From Methanobacteriota archaeon (lineage in GTDB: Archaea; Thermoplasmatota; Poseidoniia; Poseidoniales; Poseidoniaceae): a DNA stretch of 12,556 bases. Under the pieces are notes generated by a model that saw only the letters and a program-made list of their open reading frames with translations, was not told where the DNA came from and did no database searches. Shown here in pieces: positions 1-6,743 of this stretch (position 1 is its first letter; every line of letters starts with the position of its first letter). The stretch covers positions 1-12,556 of the forward strand of contig JABGWN010000132.1 in NCBI GenBank assembly GCA_018645535.1, read 5' to 3'. The position numbers were made by a program, and so were the translations under genes.

Positions 1-120
1 GAATATTACGGGACAATCGTAGAATTTGATGATGATGAAGAAACGGTAACAATCGAGGAAGAAGAATCTGGTGACGAAATAACAGCTTACCAAGATGAAA
101 TGTTTGTTCCAGAGGATTAA
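1..120 (+). CDS. C-terminal end of an unidentified acidic protein (5' partial)
   Basis: The open frame runs from the first base to a TAA at 118-120 and gives 39 residues, so only the C-terminus is visible. The tail is strongly acidic: a run of three Asp followed by Glu-Glu, then four Glu in a row, ending in Pro-Glu-Asp. No domain can be recognised from this fragment. The next gene starts two bases after the stop, and its likely ribosome binding site (GAGG, 112-115) lies inside this coding region, so the two are probably co-transcribed and translationally coupled. The fragment is too short to assign a function. Confidence 0.7.
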   Translation, partial: EYYGTIVEFDDDEETVTIEEEESGDEITAYQDEMFVPED

Positions 121-122
121 GT

Positions 123-482
123 TTGACCGATCTATTACAGATTTTCTTTCGCTCTGTTCGATGCCCATCTTGCGGTACAATAGAAACTCGAGGGACGTTT
201 AAATGCCCAGAATGTGGACTCTTCCATGCATCATTACCGACGGAAGAAAGGAAAGCCCCAGAACCTGGTGAGCGTATCCAAGAAAGGCAAATTGATCCTT
301 CTGCGTATTCCCTTTCTTCATCTTCCACACCATTGGATGAAGAATTCCAACAGACTGATGAGATACAAACTTGGGGCGGCGGAAATACTGACTTCTCCAT
401 TCTCGATGAAGAGGACAAACCATTAGCAAAAATATCAGATAAAACTTCAATATCTAAAGTGGATTTGATTCACGAAGATTAG
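123..482 (+). CDS. Small zinc-ribbon protein with acidic low-complexity tail
   Basis: A 119-residue protein starting on TTG, two bases after the upstream stop, with GAGG at 112-115 placed seven bases before it. Residues 14-31 form a zinc ribbon: Cys14-Pro-Ser-Cys17 and Cys28-Pro-Glu-Cys31, with Gly after each pair, the usual archaeal zinc-knuckle layout. Beyond about residue 35 the sequence is rich in Ser, Glu, Asp and Thr and looks disordered. Zinc ribbons of this size are common in archaea and often mediate protein or nucleic-acid contacts, but the family is not recognisable and no specific function can be given. It probably forms an operon with the preceding partial gene. Downstream, only 57 bases separate it from the convergent tRNA gene. 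An ATG-initiated product would lose the zinc site, which supports the TTG start. Confidence 0.7.
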   Translation: MTDLLQIFFRSVRCPSCGTIETRGTFKCPECGLFHASLPTEERKAPEPGERIQERQIDPSAYSLSSSSTPLDEEFQQTDEIQTWGGGNTDFSILDEEDKPLAKISDKTSISKVDLIHED

Positions 483-539
483 ATTTTGGCAAAGGTATTA
501 TTATAATCTCCAACTGAAACATCCATAGATAAAATTCAT

Positions 540-616
540 TGGTGGGCTCGGAGAGAATCGAACTCTCGATCTTTGCCATGTCAAGGCAACGTCATAAACC
601 CCTAGACCACGAGCCC
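540..616 (-). tRNA. tRNA-Val (anticodon GAC), CCA encoded
   Basis: Read on the minus strand the segment folds into a full cloverleaf. The acceptor stem GGGCTCG (616-610) pairs perfectly with CGAGCCC. The D arm is closed by GTC/GAC, and the anticodon stem TTGCC/GGCAA encloses loop TTGACAT with anticodon GAC at 582-580. The variable region is AGATC, and the T arm is GAGAG-TTCGATT-CTCTC. The discriminator is A (543), followed directly by CCA (542-540), so the 3' CCA is encoded. No intron is present. GAC reads the valine codons GUC and GUU. The mature body is 74 nt without CCA. The gene converges with the zinc-ribbon gene and lies downstream of the DUF5679-like gene on the same strand. Confidence 0.95.
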
Positions 617-642
617 TAGGTAGTTGTCCCACTAAAGACGCG

Positions 643-649
643 TATTTAT
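643..649 (-). promoter_or_regulatory. Candidate TATA box for tRNA-Val
   Basis: On the minus strand the sequence is CGATAAATACG, an archaeal box-A-like element. Its centre lies about 30 bases before the tRNA 5' end, the normal distance from TATA box to transcription start. This suggests that the tRNA has its own promoter between the DUF5679-like stop codon and the tRNA. Confidence 0.45.
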
Positions 650-672
650 CGACATCGGTTTGTATTGACGAA

Positions 673-825
673 TCACGAGATGATTTTGGAAATTTTACCA
701 GTGCAACCGTCTTGTGAACAGAATCCAGCACAACGGGTTCTACCGTTTGCCATTTTTATTTCCTTACCATCTTTGATCGGACCGTATGTTTTACACTTTA
801 GACAAAATCCTTCGACATTGGACAT
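673..825 (-). CDS. Short DUF5679-like zinc-finger protein (50 aa)
   Basis: A 50-residue protein on the minus strand, ATG at 825-823 and TGA at 675-673. The N-terminal half has Cys8-Leu-Lys-Cys11 followed by a two-strand pattern and the motif MANGR (25-29). The C-terminal half has Cys32, Cys36 and Cys41. This layout (Gly-Phe-Cys-x-Lys-Cys-Lys, then an Asn-Gly-Arg turn, then a Gly-x-Cys...Cys knuckle) matches the small archaeal DUF5679 zinc proteins, whose function is unknown. The second knuckle here is C-x4-C rather than the usual C-x2-C, and Cys32 is an extra cysteine. No SD sequence is visible, but a TATA-like element lies about 29 bases before the ATG, so the mRNA is probably leaderless. 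It sits just upstream of tRNA-Val. The coding assignment is good; the family assignment is a judgement from motif pattern. Confidence 0.75.
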   Translation of the reverse strand: MSNVEGFCLKCKTYGPIKDGKEIKMANGRTRCAGFCSQDGCTGKISKIIS

Positions 826-848
826 GATGACAACTCATTGACGGCATC

Positions 849-858
849 AAATATATTC
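849..858 (-). promoter_or_regulatory. TATA box, leaderless promoter of the DUF5679-like gene
   Basis: Minus-strand sequence GAATATATTTG around 849-858. Its centre is about 29 bases before the ATG at 825. Archaeal transcription starts about 25-30 bases after the TATA centre, so the start codon and transcription start would nearly coincide. This fits the absence of an SD sequence. Confidence 0.5.
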
Positions 859-1020
859 TTTGGCTCAGAAATGTTGGAAATCACTACTTCCACCCCCTAC
901 TTAGAGGGCGGAATTGTATATTTGTTAGCTGTTGAATAAATCAATTAAACCTTAATCGGCATACTGTGACCTATATTGTGAGATTTGATACTGATTTGGA
1001 TAATCTGTTGAAATGCCAAT

Positions 1021-1044
1021 GTCGTATAACTACCATTATACGAC
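1021..1044. repeat. Perfect 9-bp inverted repeat with 6-nt spacer
   Basis: GTCGTATAA, six bases (CTACCA), then TTATACGAC: nine of nine positions complementary. It lies 21 bp beyond the stop codon of the minus-strand gene at 1066-1389, so it could form an RNA hairpin at that gene's 3' end. No T tract follows on either strand, which argues against a simple intrinsic terminator. The arms contain TCGTATA/TATACGA, also found as an overlapping palindrome in front of the RHH gene at 9585-9594, so it could alternatively be a protein-binding site. Confidence 0.6.
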
Positions 1045-1065
1045 GTACAGGGGTGCTCGAAAAGG

Positions 1066-1389
1066 TCATTTTTGGAATTGTTTGAGGAATTCCTTCTCAT
1101 CAACTTCAAAAATCCCCACGAGTGGAGGTCCAGCCATGAATGATTCCAGAGATCCATATTCCGAATCCATTTTTTCAGAGACCAGTTTCGTAATTTCTTG
1201 AAGGTTCTTCCGAGAGACATACAAGGACTGAACTAAGAAAAGAGGTTGGCCATCTACTGATCGTGCAGCCCAAGCAGCAATGCAACCATCTTGCCTGCGC
1301 TTTAATTCCTGATGGGAATTGAGGATCCTTAAAAATCGAGCATCGACCTTTTTCCTACTCGAACAAACTACAGTTTCCAACCAAGCCAT
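1066..1389 (-). CDS. Conserved-looking protein of unknown function, possibly ABM-like
   Basis: A 107-residue protein, ATG at 1389, with GAGGT (1400-1396) six bases before it and AT-rich TATA-like sequence (ATATATTATT, about 1423-1432) further up, so it probably has its own promoter. The pattern is a short strand, a long helix (about residues 13-32), the segment DGCIAAWAARS, a strand (LFLVQSLYVS), another helix, and a final strand (PPLVGIFEV). This order, together with the DGC segment, resembles the dimeric alpha/beta barrel of antibiotic-biosynthesis-monooxygenase (ABM)-like proteins. The similarity is weak and no catalytic residue can be named. The protein is soluble, with no signal peptide or membrane segment. 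It lies 62 bp downstream of hutI on the same strand; nothing shows that they share a task. Confidence 0.7.
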   Translation of the reverse strand: MAWLETVVCSSRKKVDARFLRILNSHQELKRRQDGCIAAWAARSVDGQPLFLVQSLYVSRKNLQEITKLVSEKMDSEYGSLESFMAGPPLVGIFEVDEKEFLKQFQK

Positions 1390-1451
1390 GATTATACCTC
1401 TTTATTTATTTAATTAGATAATAATATATTCCTTATGGTGATTAGATGCAT

Positions 1452-2663
1452 TCACAAATCAATAACTTTACCCTCTAAACAAACCGAATGAATTGGTGAA
1501 GAACCAGGAGTCATACACCAGCTCTCCCAATGATGACTTTTTAGAATATTGAAATTAGCTACAGCGCCCACTTCAATTGTGCCATGTGCTAATCCATCGG
1601 ACCGTGGTGTGGTTTTGGCAGCATTCTTAGTAACAGAAACCAAAGCGCTGTATGGGTCCACGTTGTTTCTCTGAACCAATAGTGAACCTATGAATGGTAA
1701 ATTGTTAATGTGACAATTGGGATTAAAATCAGTGGCAATTGTATATTCAATATCGTGTGCAGAGACCTCATTGAAATCTGGCCAATCATCCCCATTCGAG
1801 TATGGAGTTCCTGGTAAAAAGCCAGTCATCACTCCATTTTCCATCATATCAAGACGAATGTCGAGTGGGGTATGATGGGCATGATCGGCAGTAACAACTT
1901 TGAGTTCTGATGCGAGTTCACCACCGCCACCATTGGAAAACTCGTCTATATGCATGCGTAGATTCAAACCACCTCTTCTTGATTCATTTAGAATATCTTC
2001 AGATTGCTCAATCGAAAACCATCCTGGCTCGCAGAATACATCTGCAGATTCTGCAAGACCTGAATCTAAAACTTCAGGTAGTTGCTCTGATAAAATTTCT
2101 TCCGTATATTCTTGATACGACTTTCCCTTTGTGACTGCATGAGCACCCATCCAAGTTGAGTGGATAGAAGGTAAATCACTCATTTTGTTAAGTTTATTTT
2201 GCACCTCGAGTAATCTTAATTCTTCACTTGTTGAAAGACCGTATCCAGATTTAGCCTCAAGAAACGTACATCCATTGCGTAGGGATTCCTGCATCCTTTG
2301 CACGCCAATAGCAATTAGTTGATCAGTACTAGCTTTACGAGTATGAGTTACAGTCTGCATAATCCCGCCTCCACTGGCTGCGATCTCGGAATACGTCATT
2401 CCATCCATTCTTAATTTATGCTCGTTGAATCTATCCCCTGCCCATAACAAGTGATTGTGCGCATCGATTAATCCAGGAATAATCGCTCTTTCAGATACAT
2501 CCACAAATTTAGCATCACTAGATTTGAATTCTTCCACAATATCTAATGAATCACCGATATTAGCAATTAAGTTATCAATTACAATAATTGCTTTTCCTTC
2601 ATTTATTGAATCATTATCATCAAGAGTAGCCATGGGGCCAGCATTGAAGAAAATGGTTCGCAC
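1452..2663 (-). CDS. hutI: Imidazolonepropionase
   Basis: Hydrolyses 4-imidazolone-5-propanoate to N-formimino-L-glutamate, the third step of histidine degradation, in the cytoplasm. The 403-residue length is normal for the family. Amidohydrolase landmarks appear in order: metal-binding His69-x-His71 in PGLIDAHNHLLWAGDR, substrate-loop ASGGGI (96-101), KSGYGL (138-143), GAHAV with His175, MHIDEFSNGGG with His238, ADH with His261, and TDFNPN with Asp312. The start is taken as GTG at 2663; the frame stays open upstream on the minus strand with no clear ATG or SD, so a few residues could be missing. It is divergent from tsaD with only 51 bp between them. The other hut genes (hutH, hutU, hutG) are not in this window, so the enzyme is either supplied by a scattered pathway or serves salvage of an intermediate. 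Confidence 0.93.
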   Translation of the reverse strand: MRTIFFNAGPMATLDDNDSINEGKAIIVIDNLIANIGDSLDIVEEFKSSDAKFVDVSERAIIPGLIDAHNHLLWAGDRFNEHKLRMDGMTYSEIAASGGGIMQTVTHTRKASTDQLIAIGVQRMQESLRNGCTFLEAKSGYGLSTSEELRLLEVQNKLNKMSDLPSIHSTWMGAHAVTKGKSYQEYTEEILSEQLPEVLDSGLAESADVFCEPGWFSIEQSEDILNESRRGGLNLRMHIDEFSNGGGGELASELKVVTADHAHHTPLDIRLDMMENGVMTGFLPGTPYSNGDDWPDFNEVSAHDIEYTIATDFNPNCHINNLPFIGSLLVQRNNVDPYSALVSVTKNAAKTTPRSDGLAHGTIEVGAVANFNILKSHHWESWCMTPGSSPIHSVCLEGKVIDL

Positions 2664-2714
2664 ATATTGGCTAAGGGGTGAGAGTTGAAGAACAATCCCA
2701 TCATCCGGTAGAAC

Positions 2715-3731
2715 ATGGCAGGCGGTAAGTGGACGCTCGGAATAGAATCAACAGCACACACCTTTTCTTTTGGTTTGGTTGATGGTTCTGGCATCCCGTA
2801 CCCCTCTAAAAGTGATACCATAAGGCCATTGGAAGGTGGAATTCATCCTCGAGAAGCAGCAGATCATCACAGGGATTTTTCTTCTGAACTATTCAATGAA
2901 ATTCTTCGTTCACAAAATCTAACCCCCATGGACATTGGTGCAGTAGCATACTCCCAAGGTCCTGGTCTTGGTCCATGTTTGAGAATAGGAGCATCTGTTG
3001 CAAGAACTATCTCAAGTGCATTAGAAGTTCCACTCATAGGGGTAAATCATTGTGTAGCTCACATCGAAATTGGCAGACAGCAGTGTGATTGTATTGATCC
3101 TGTTTTACTCTATGTAAGTGGGGGTAATACTCAGGTAATTGCTAAGCTACAAGGGAAATACAGAGTTTTAGGCGAAACTTTGGACATTGGTATTGGCAAT
3201 ATGTTGGATAAATTTGCACGATTGCAGGGCATTCCATTTCCAGGCGGGCCAGTCATCGAAAAATTGGCTCTAGAATACATCGGAGAAAATCCTGGTGCTT
3301 CATTAGATGGATTGGAATTACCTTATCCAGTACGCGGAATGGACCTAGCATTCTCTGGTATACTGACAGCAGCCCAGAGATTAATCGAGAAAGGTCATTC
3401 ATTAGGTTCTGTTTGTTGGTCTCTGCAAGAACATGCATTTGCCGCATGTGTTGAAGTTGCTGAACGAGCTTTAGCACATAGTGGCAAAACTGAACTTTTG
3501 CTCGGAGGTGGTGTTGCTTGCAATAATCGAATCAGAGAAATGTGTACTCTTATGGCCAATGATCGGGAATCGACATCTCATGCACCTCCACGCATGTATT
3601 GCATCGATAATGGAACAATGATTGCCCTTTTGGGGTATATTGAACTTGATAATGGCAGAAAAACCTCACTTTTATCGAGCGGAATCAATCAATATCTCCG
3701 CACAGATGACACATTAGTCTCATGGTCGTAA
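2715..3731 (+). CDS. tsaD: tRNA N6-threonylcarbamoyladenosine synthase, Kae1/TsaD subunit
   Basis: Catalytic subunit of the archaeal KEOPS complex. It transfers the threonylcarbamoyl group from threonylcarbamoyl-AMP to A37 of tRNAs that read ANN codons. The 338-residue protein has the N-terminal ASKHA phosphate motif (LGIESTAHTFSFG, 8-20), the HPREAADHH segment (44-52), GPGLGPCLR (82-90), the metal-binding NHCVAH with His112 and His116, YVSGGNTQV (133-141), LLGGGVACNNRIREM (262-276) and the metal-ligand Asp298 in CIDNGTM. Unlike many euryarchaeal versions it is not fused to the Bud32 kinase, as it stops right after the ASKHA domain. The ATG at 2715 leaves a normal N-terminus. A weak TATA-like ACATATTGG at 2662-2670 may drive it. 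The stop is 24 bp before the next gene's ATG. Confidence 0.96.
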   Translation: MAGGKWTLGIESTAHTFSFGLVDGSGIPYPSKSDTIRPLEGGIHPREAADHHRDFSSELFNEILRSQNLTPMDIGAVAYSQGPGLGPCLRIGASVARTISSALEVPLIGVNHCVAHIEIGRQQCDCIDPVLLYVSGGNTQVIAKLQGKYRVLGETLDIGIGNMLDKFARLQGIPFPGGPVIEKLALEYIGENPGASLDGLELPYPVRGMDLAFSGILTAAQRLIEKGHSLGSVCWSLQEHAFAACVEVAERALAHSGKTELLLGGGVACNNRIREMCTLMANDRESTSHAPPRMYCIDNGTMIALLGYIELDNGRKTSLLSSGINQYLRTDDTLVSWS

Positions 3732-3755
3732 GCCATTCCATGCGATTTGTTTTTA

Positions 3756-4637
3756 ATGAGTCGTCAGGGAGTCAAGAATACCGGGGGCTTCATAATTCGA
3801 GATAGGCGAAGAAATAAGGATGAACCATTCAATCCTTTTGCGGCAAATGCTAATGCCGTCCGCCAAAAGAAAAGAAGCGAACGTACACTTCAATCAGGTA
3901 CCACAGCACCCGCACCTGTAAGGCCAACTCCGCAATCAGGGAATATGGGTTCTGACTTGTTGAAAAAGCAACAAGAAGCCCGGAAAAAACTTACTGTGTC
4001 TGAGAAACAAGCATCATCTCAAAACAAACCAACAATAGGTTCAGAACAAATTAACCCAGCTTCAGCGCAACCTTCAGTTGTAAAAAATCAATCCCGTGCA
4101 GATCGCTTAGCAGAACTGAGGAAACAATCACAAGAGTCCATTAAAAAGACAGAATCCATTTTGGAACCTTCAACACCTAAACCTATTCCTGCTGCACAAC
4201 CGGTAGCAGCTACAATACCAAATATTGCAGTTCCTAAAACTGAATCTTCTGTTGCTTCAGTTACTGTAAGTGCAATTGAGGCAACATCTCAGACGAATGT
4301 TTTCAAGCAAATCGCAACCAAGGTCAAAAAGCCAGAACGGTTTGGACGAAGAAGAAGACACGATGATGGTCGTGGCGGTCGTCAACCCAAAGTAAAGAAA
4401 CTTAACAGGCAGAAATACAATGAATACAAATATGCTGCTAAAGACATCCTTGAAGACGATAGCGTTGCAGAAGAACACCGTTCAAATCTTTTAGGCCAAA
4501 TATGGGCTAAAGGAGAACGAATGGGTGTTGAAGAGACCTATTCATTCATTTCCGACAAAGAAGAAGAACTGATTATTTCTAAGGATGTAGCGGAACGACT
4601 AACAACCCTCGTTCGAGCCCTTACAACAAGAAGATGA
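3756..4637 (+). CDS. Basic protein with disordered middle, unknown function
   Basis: A 293-residue protein starting at ATG 3756; an in-frame TTG nine bases earlier is possible but less likely. After a short Arg/Lys-rich N-terminus (RDRRRNK) come about 160 residues of low complexity, rich in Gln, Ala, Pro, Ser, Thr and Lys, that should be disordered. Around residues 195-210 lies a cluster of arginines (RRRRHDDGRGGR), followed by a compact, mostly helical C-terminal domain of about 80 residues with mixed charge (beginning near KLNRQKYNEYKYAAKD and ending in Arg-Arg). The Arg/Gly patch suggests nucleic-acid or ribosome contact, but that is inference and I do not recognise the family. It lies between tsaD and an FKBP chaperone, with 4 bp to the latter, so it is co-transcribed with them. 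Confidence 0.8.
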   Translation: MSRQGVKNTGGFIIRDRRRNKDEPFNPFAANANAVRQKKRSERTLQSGTTAPAPVRPTPQSGNMGSDLLKKQQEARKKLTVSEKQASSQNKPTIGSEQINPASAQPSVVKNQSRADRLAELRKQSQESIKKTESILEPSTPKPIPAAQPVAATIPNIAVPKTESSVASVTVSAIEATSQTNVFKQIATKVKKPERFGRRRRHDDGRGGRQPKVKKLNRQKYNEYKYAAKDILEDDSVAEEHRSNLLGQIWAKGERMGVEETYSFISDKEEELIISKDVAERLTTLVRALTTRR

Positions 4638-4641
4638 TATT

Positions 4642-5115
4642 ATGTCAGTAGTAGAAGCAAACGCAATAGCAACAGTCCATTACACAGGAACTTTACCCGG
4701 ATCGGGAGAAGTTTTTGATTCAAGCGAAGGCAGAGATCCACTTTCCTTTTTGGTTGGACACAAGCAAATGATTCCAGGATTCGAAGAAGAACTAATGGGT
4801 GCAGAAAAGGGTGAGAGGAGAACGTTCACTTTAGAGCCAGACCGTGCATATGGACAAAAGATGGAAGAGGCAATTCAAACCATTCCAAAAGACATGTTTG
4901 GGGATATCGCTCCTGAAGTGGGTATGACTCTTATGTCCGATGTAGGTCCATTCAATGTCACTGCAGTCGATGGAGATACCATTACAGTCGATTTTAATCA
5001 CAAGCTTGCTGGAGAAACACTCGAATTCAGTGTTGAAGTTGTCGATGTTAGGCCAGCTTCTGAAGAAGAACTCTCTCATGGGCATGCACATGGTCCTGGC
5101 GGACACGAACATTGA
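4642..5115 (+). CDS. FKBP-type peptidyl-prolyl isomerase, SlyD-like, with His-rich tail
   Basis: Catalyses cis-trans isomerisation of Xaa-Pro bonds and acts as a folding chaperone in the cytoplasm. The 157 residues follow the short archaeal FKBP/SlyD plan: VHYTG (12-16), FDSS (25-28), VGHKQMIPGFEEELMGAEKGE (38-58), then an inserted-in-flap chaperone domain (about 71-118) starting at AYG, and the return to the FKBP barrel with DFNHKLAGETLEF (117-129). The last residues contain five His (146, 148, 150, 155, 157) and end HGPGGHEH-like, resembling the metal-binding tail of SlyD; nickel or another metal may bind there. No signal peptide is seen. The start at ATG 4642 is four bases after the preceding stop. 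The specific symbol is not certain. Confidence 0.92.
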   Translation: MSVVEANAIATVHYTGTLPGSGEVFDSSEGRDPLSFLVGHKQMIPGFEEELMGAEKGERRTFTLEPDRAYGQKMEEAIQTIPKDMFGDIAPEVGMTLMSDVGPFNVTAVDGDTITVDFNHKLAGETLEFSVEVVDVRPASEEELSHGHAHGPGGHEH

Positions 5116-5131
5116 TCCTCAAAGCGAGGAT
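5115..5131 (+). terminator. Small hairpin after the FKBP gene, possible terminator or processing site
   Basis: ATCCTC (5115-5120), loop AAAGC, GAGGAT (5126-5131): a perfect 6-bp stem that overlaps the FKBP stop codon. No T tract follows. It may mark a transcript end or merely stabilise an RNA 3' end before the mutase gene. Confidence 0.25.
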
Positions 5132-5159
5132 TGATGAATTGCCTCGTCGTGGGTGATTC

Positions 5160-6734
5160 ATGGTGGCATTTCGTAAAGACAAGTGGGAAACCTTGGGCGG
5201 AATTGCAATTCCGTCATACCATACTGGTGGAACTGATAAGGAATCACCTGGCCAACCACCGTACACTCGTGGAATTCACGAACATATGTACAAGACTCGT
5301 CTTTGGACTATGCGTCAATATGCTGGCTTTTCTTCTGCTAAAGAAACCAATGAAAGATTTCGCCTATTGTTGGATCGAGGACAAAAAGGACTGTCGGTGG
5401 CATTTGATTTACCAACTCAATTGGGATTAGATGCTGACGATCCATTATCAGAAGGTGAGGTTGGTAAGGTCGGCGTGTCGATTTCGACTTTGGAGGATAT
5501 GCGTGAGTTGTTGTCAGAAATACCTCTTGATAAGGTCTCAACTTCAATGACAATCAATGCACCAGCCATGGTTTTGTTAGCAATGTATGCAGTTGTGGCA
5601 GAAGAGCAAGGCATTCCAATGGACCAAATTTCTGGTACCATTCAAAATGATATACTCAAGGAGTATATTGCCAGAGGGACATATGTATTCCCACCAGGAC
5701 CGTCTATGAGATTGATTACAGATATCTTTGAGTTTTGTTCCCTTAACATTCCTAAATGGAATACAATATCTATTTCTGGATATCACATTCGAGAAGCCGG
5801 TTCAACAGCAGTTCAGGAATTGGCCTTTACAGTATCCAATGCCTTGGCGTATGTTGAAGCAGCGATCAATAAAGGATTAGATGTCGACCAATTTGCACCA
5901 AGATTATCTTTTTTCTTCAATTGCCACAACGATTTCTTAGAAGAAGTATCAAAATTTAGGGCTGCAAGACGTCTCTGGTACGATCTTATGACTACGCGAT
6001 ATACACCCAAAAATCCCCGCTCATCCATGTTACGGTTCCATACGCAGGTTGCAGGGGTTTCATTGACGGCTCAGCAACCTCTAAACAACATCAGCAGGGT
6101 TACAATTCAAGCTCTCGCTGCTGTGTGTGGAGGCACTCAAAGTCTACATACAAATAGTTACGATGAAGCACTGGGTTTACCAACAGAAAAAAGTGCAACT
6201 GTGGCTCTAAGAACCCAGCAAATCATCGCTGAAGAATCTGGTGTTGCAGACGTTGTCGACCCCTTTGCTGGTTCATACCATATTGAACATCTTACTAATC
6301 AAATCTACGAGCAAGCAATGAATGAAATTCAAAAAATCGAAACTCTTGGTGGTTCAATGACAGCCATTGAACAGGGATACCAACAACAGGAAATCCATAC
6401 TACTGCCTACAGATATTTCAATGAAATAGAAAGCAGTTCAAGGAAGATTGTTGGAGTCAATCATGGCGTACTGGAAGAAAACATCAAAGTACAACCAATG
6501 AAACTCAATCCAAAGGTTACTGAAGAACAACATATGAGACTTATTGAGACTCGGAGTTCACGAGATTCAGAAAAGGTAGGTGCACTACTGTCATCAATTT
6601 CAAAGGCTTGTTCAACAGATGAAAATTTATTTCCGTTGGTTATACAAGCTGTCAAAGCAAATGCGACTTTAGGCGAAATTATGAAGGCCATGAAAGATGT
6701 ATTTGGAACATACATGGCCCCGAGTGGTTTCTAG
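5160..6734 (+). CDS. Methylmalonyl-CoA mutase, large (catalytic) subunit
   Basis: Interconverts (R)-methylmalonyl-CoA and succinyl-CoA by a coenzyme-B12 radical mechanism, as part of the propionate/odd-chain or branched amino-acid route. The 524 residues contain only the substrate-binding TIM-barrel domain; the B12-binding domain must be a separate small-subunit gene, not in this window, as is usual in archaea. Visible motifs: RLWTMRQYAGF (47-57), GLSVAFDLPTQ (77-87), STSMTINAPA (127-136), GTIQNDILKEYIARGTY (159-175), ISGYHIREAGS (205-215), NCHNDFLEEVSKFRAARRLW and GGTQSLHTNSYDEALGLPTEKS. Tyr54, Arg172 and His209 align with Tyr89, Arg207 and His244 of the Propionibacterium enzyme, so methylmalonyl specificity is likely rather than isobutyryl. 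His40 and His42 replace residues equivalent to Tyr75 and Thr77. SD-like GGGTGATT (5151-5158) precedes ATG 5160. Confidence 0.95.
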   Translation: MVAFRKDKWETLGGIAIPSYHTGGTDKESPGQPPYTRGIHEHMYKTRLWTMRQYAGFSSAKETNERFRLLLDRGQKGLSVAFDLPTQLGLDADDPLSEGEVGKVGVSISTLEDMRELLSEIPLDKVSTSMTINAPAMVLLAMYAVVAEEQGIPMDQISGTIQNDILKEYIARGTYVFPPGPSMRLITDIFEFCSLNIPKWNTISISGYHIREAGSTAVQELAFTVSNALAYVEAAINKGLDVDQFAPRLSFFFNCHNDFLEEVSKFRAARRLWYDLMTTRYTPKNPRSSMLRFHTQVAGVSLTAQQPLNNISRVTIQALAAVCGGTQSLHTNSYDEALGLPTEKSATVALRTQQIIAEESGVADVVDPFAGSYHIEHLTNQIYEQAMNEIQKIETLGGSMTAIEQGYQQQEIHTTAYRYFNEIESSSRKIVGVNHGVLEENIKVQPMKLNPKVTEEQHMRLIETRSSRDSEKVGALLSSISKACSTDENLFPLVIQAVKANATLGEIMKAMKDVFGTYMAPSGF

Positions 6735-6743
6735 GTGATATTT

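Larger units (their letters stand above)
826..1065. other. 240-bp intergenic region with a perfect inverted repeat
   Basis: No gene can be supported here. The stretch holds the DUF5679-like promoter at its left end, a GC-rich patch (CCACCCCCTAC...AGGGCGG, 889-911) in otherwise AT-rich DNA, and the inverted repeat at 1021-1044. A plus-strand 22-codon frame (871-939) begins like a YbjQ-family N-terminus but stops at once. Confidence 0.6.

Noticed and set aside
501..731. Minus-strand 76-codon open frame across the tRNA
   Set aside because: It reads straight through the tRNA and gives the well-known false peptide from the tRNA T arm; the real short gene at 673-825 is in another frame.
889..911. 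GC-rich partial inverted repeat CCCCCT...AGGG
   Set aside because: Only four paired bases are solid and no T tract follows; not enough for a terminator call.
871..939. Plus-strand 22-codon frame beginning like a YbjQ-family N-terminus (ITTSTPYLEGG)
   Set aside because: Resemblance covers about a dozen residues only and no continuation in any frame shows the rest of that family; too little to call a pseudogene.
945..1220. Minus-strand 91-codon open frame overlapping the gene at 1066-1389
   Set aside because: Same strand, different frame, no SD and composition unlike a folded protein; the 107-residue frame has a good SD and start.
2603..2821. Minus-strand 72-codon frame spanning the hutI-tsaD gap
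   Set aside because: Overlaps the starts of both confident genes in another frame and has no recognisable features.
3600..3731. Possible fused Bud32 kinase at the end of tsaD
   Set aside because: The frame stops at 338 residues just after the ASKHA domain and the following gene shows no kinase motifs.
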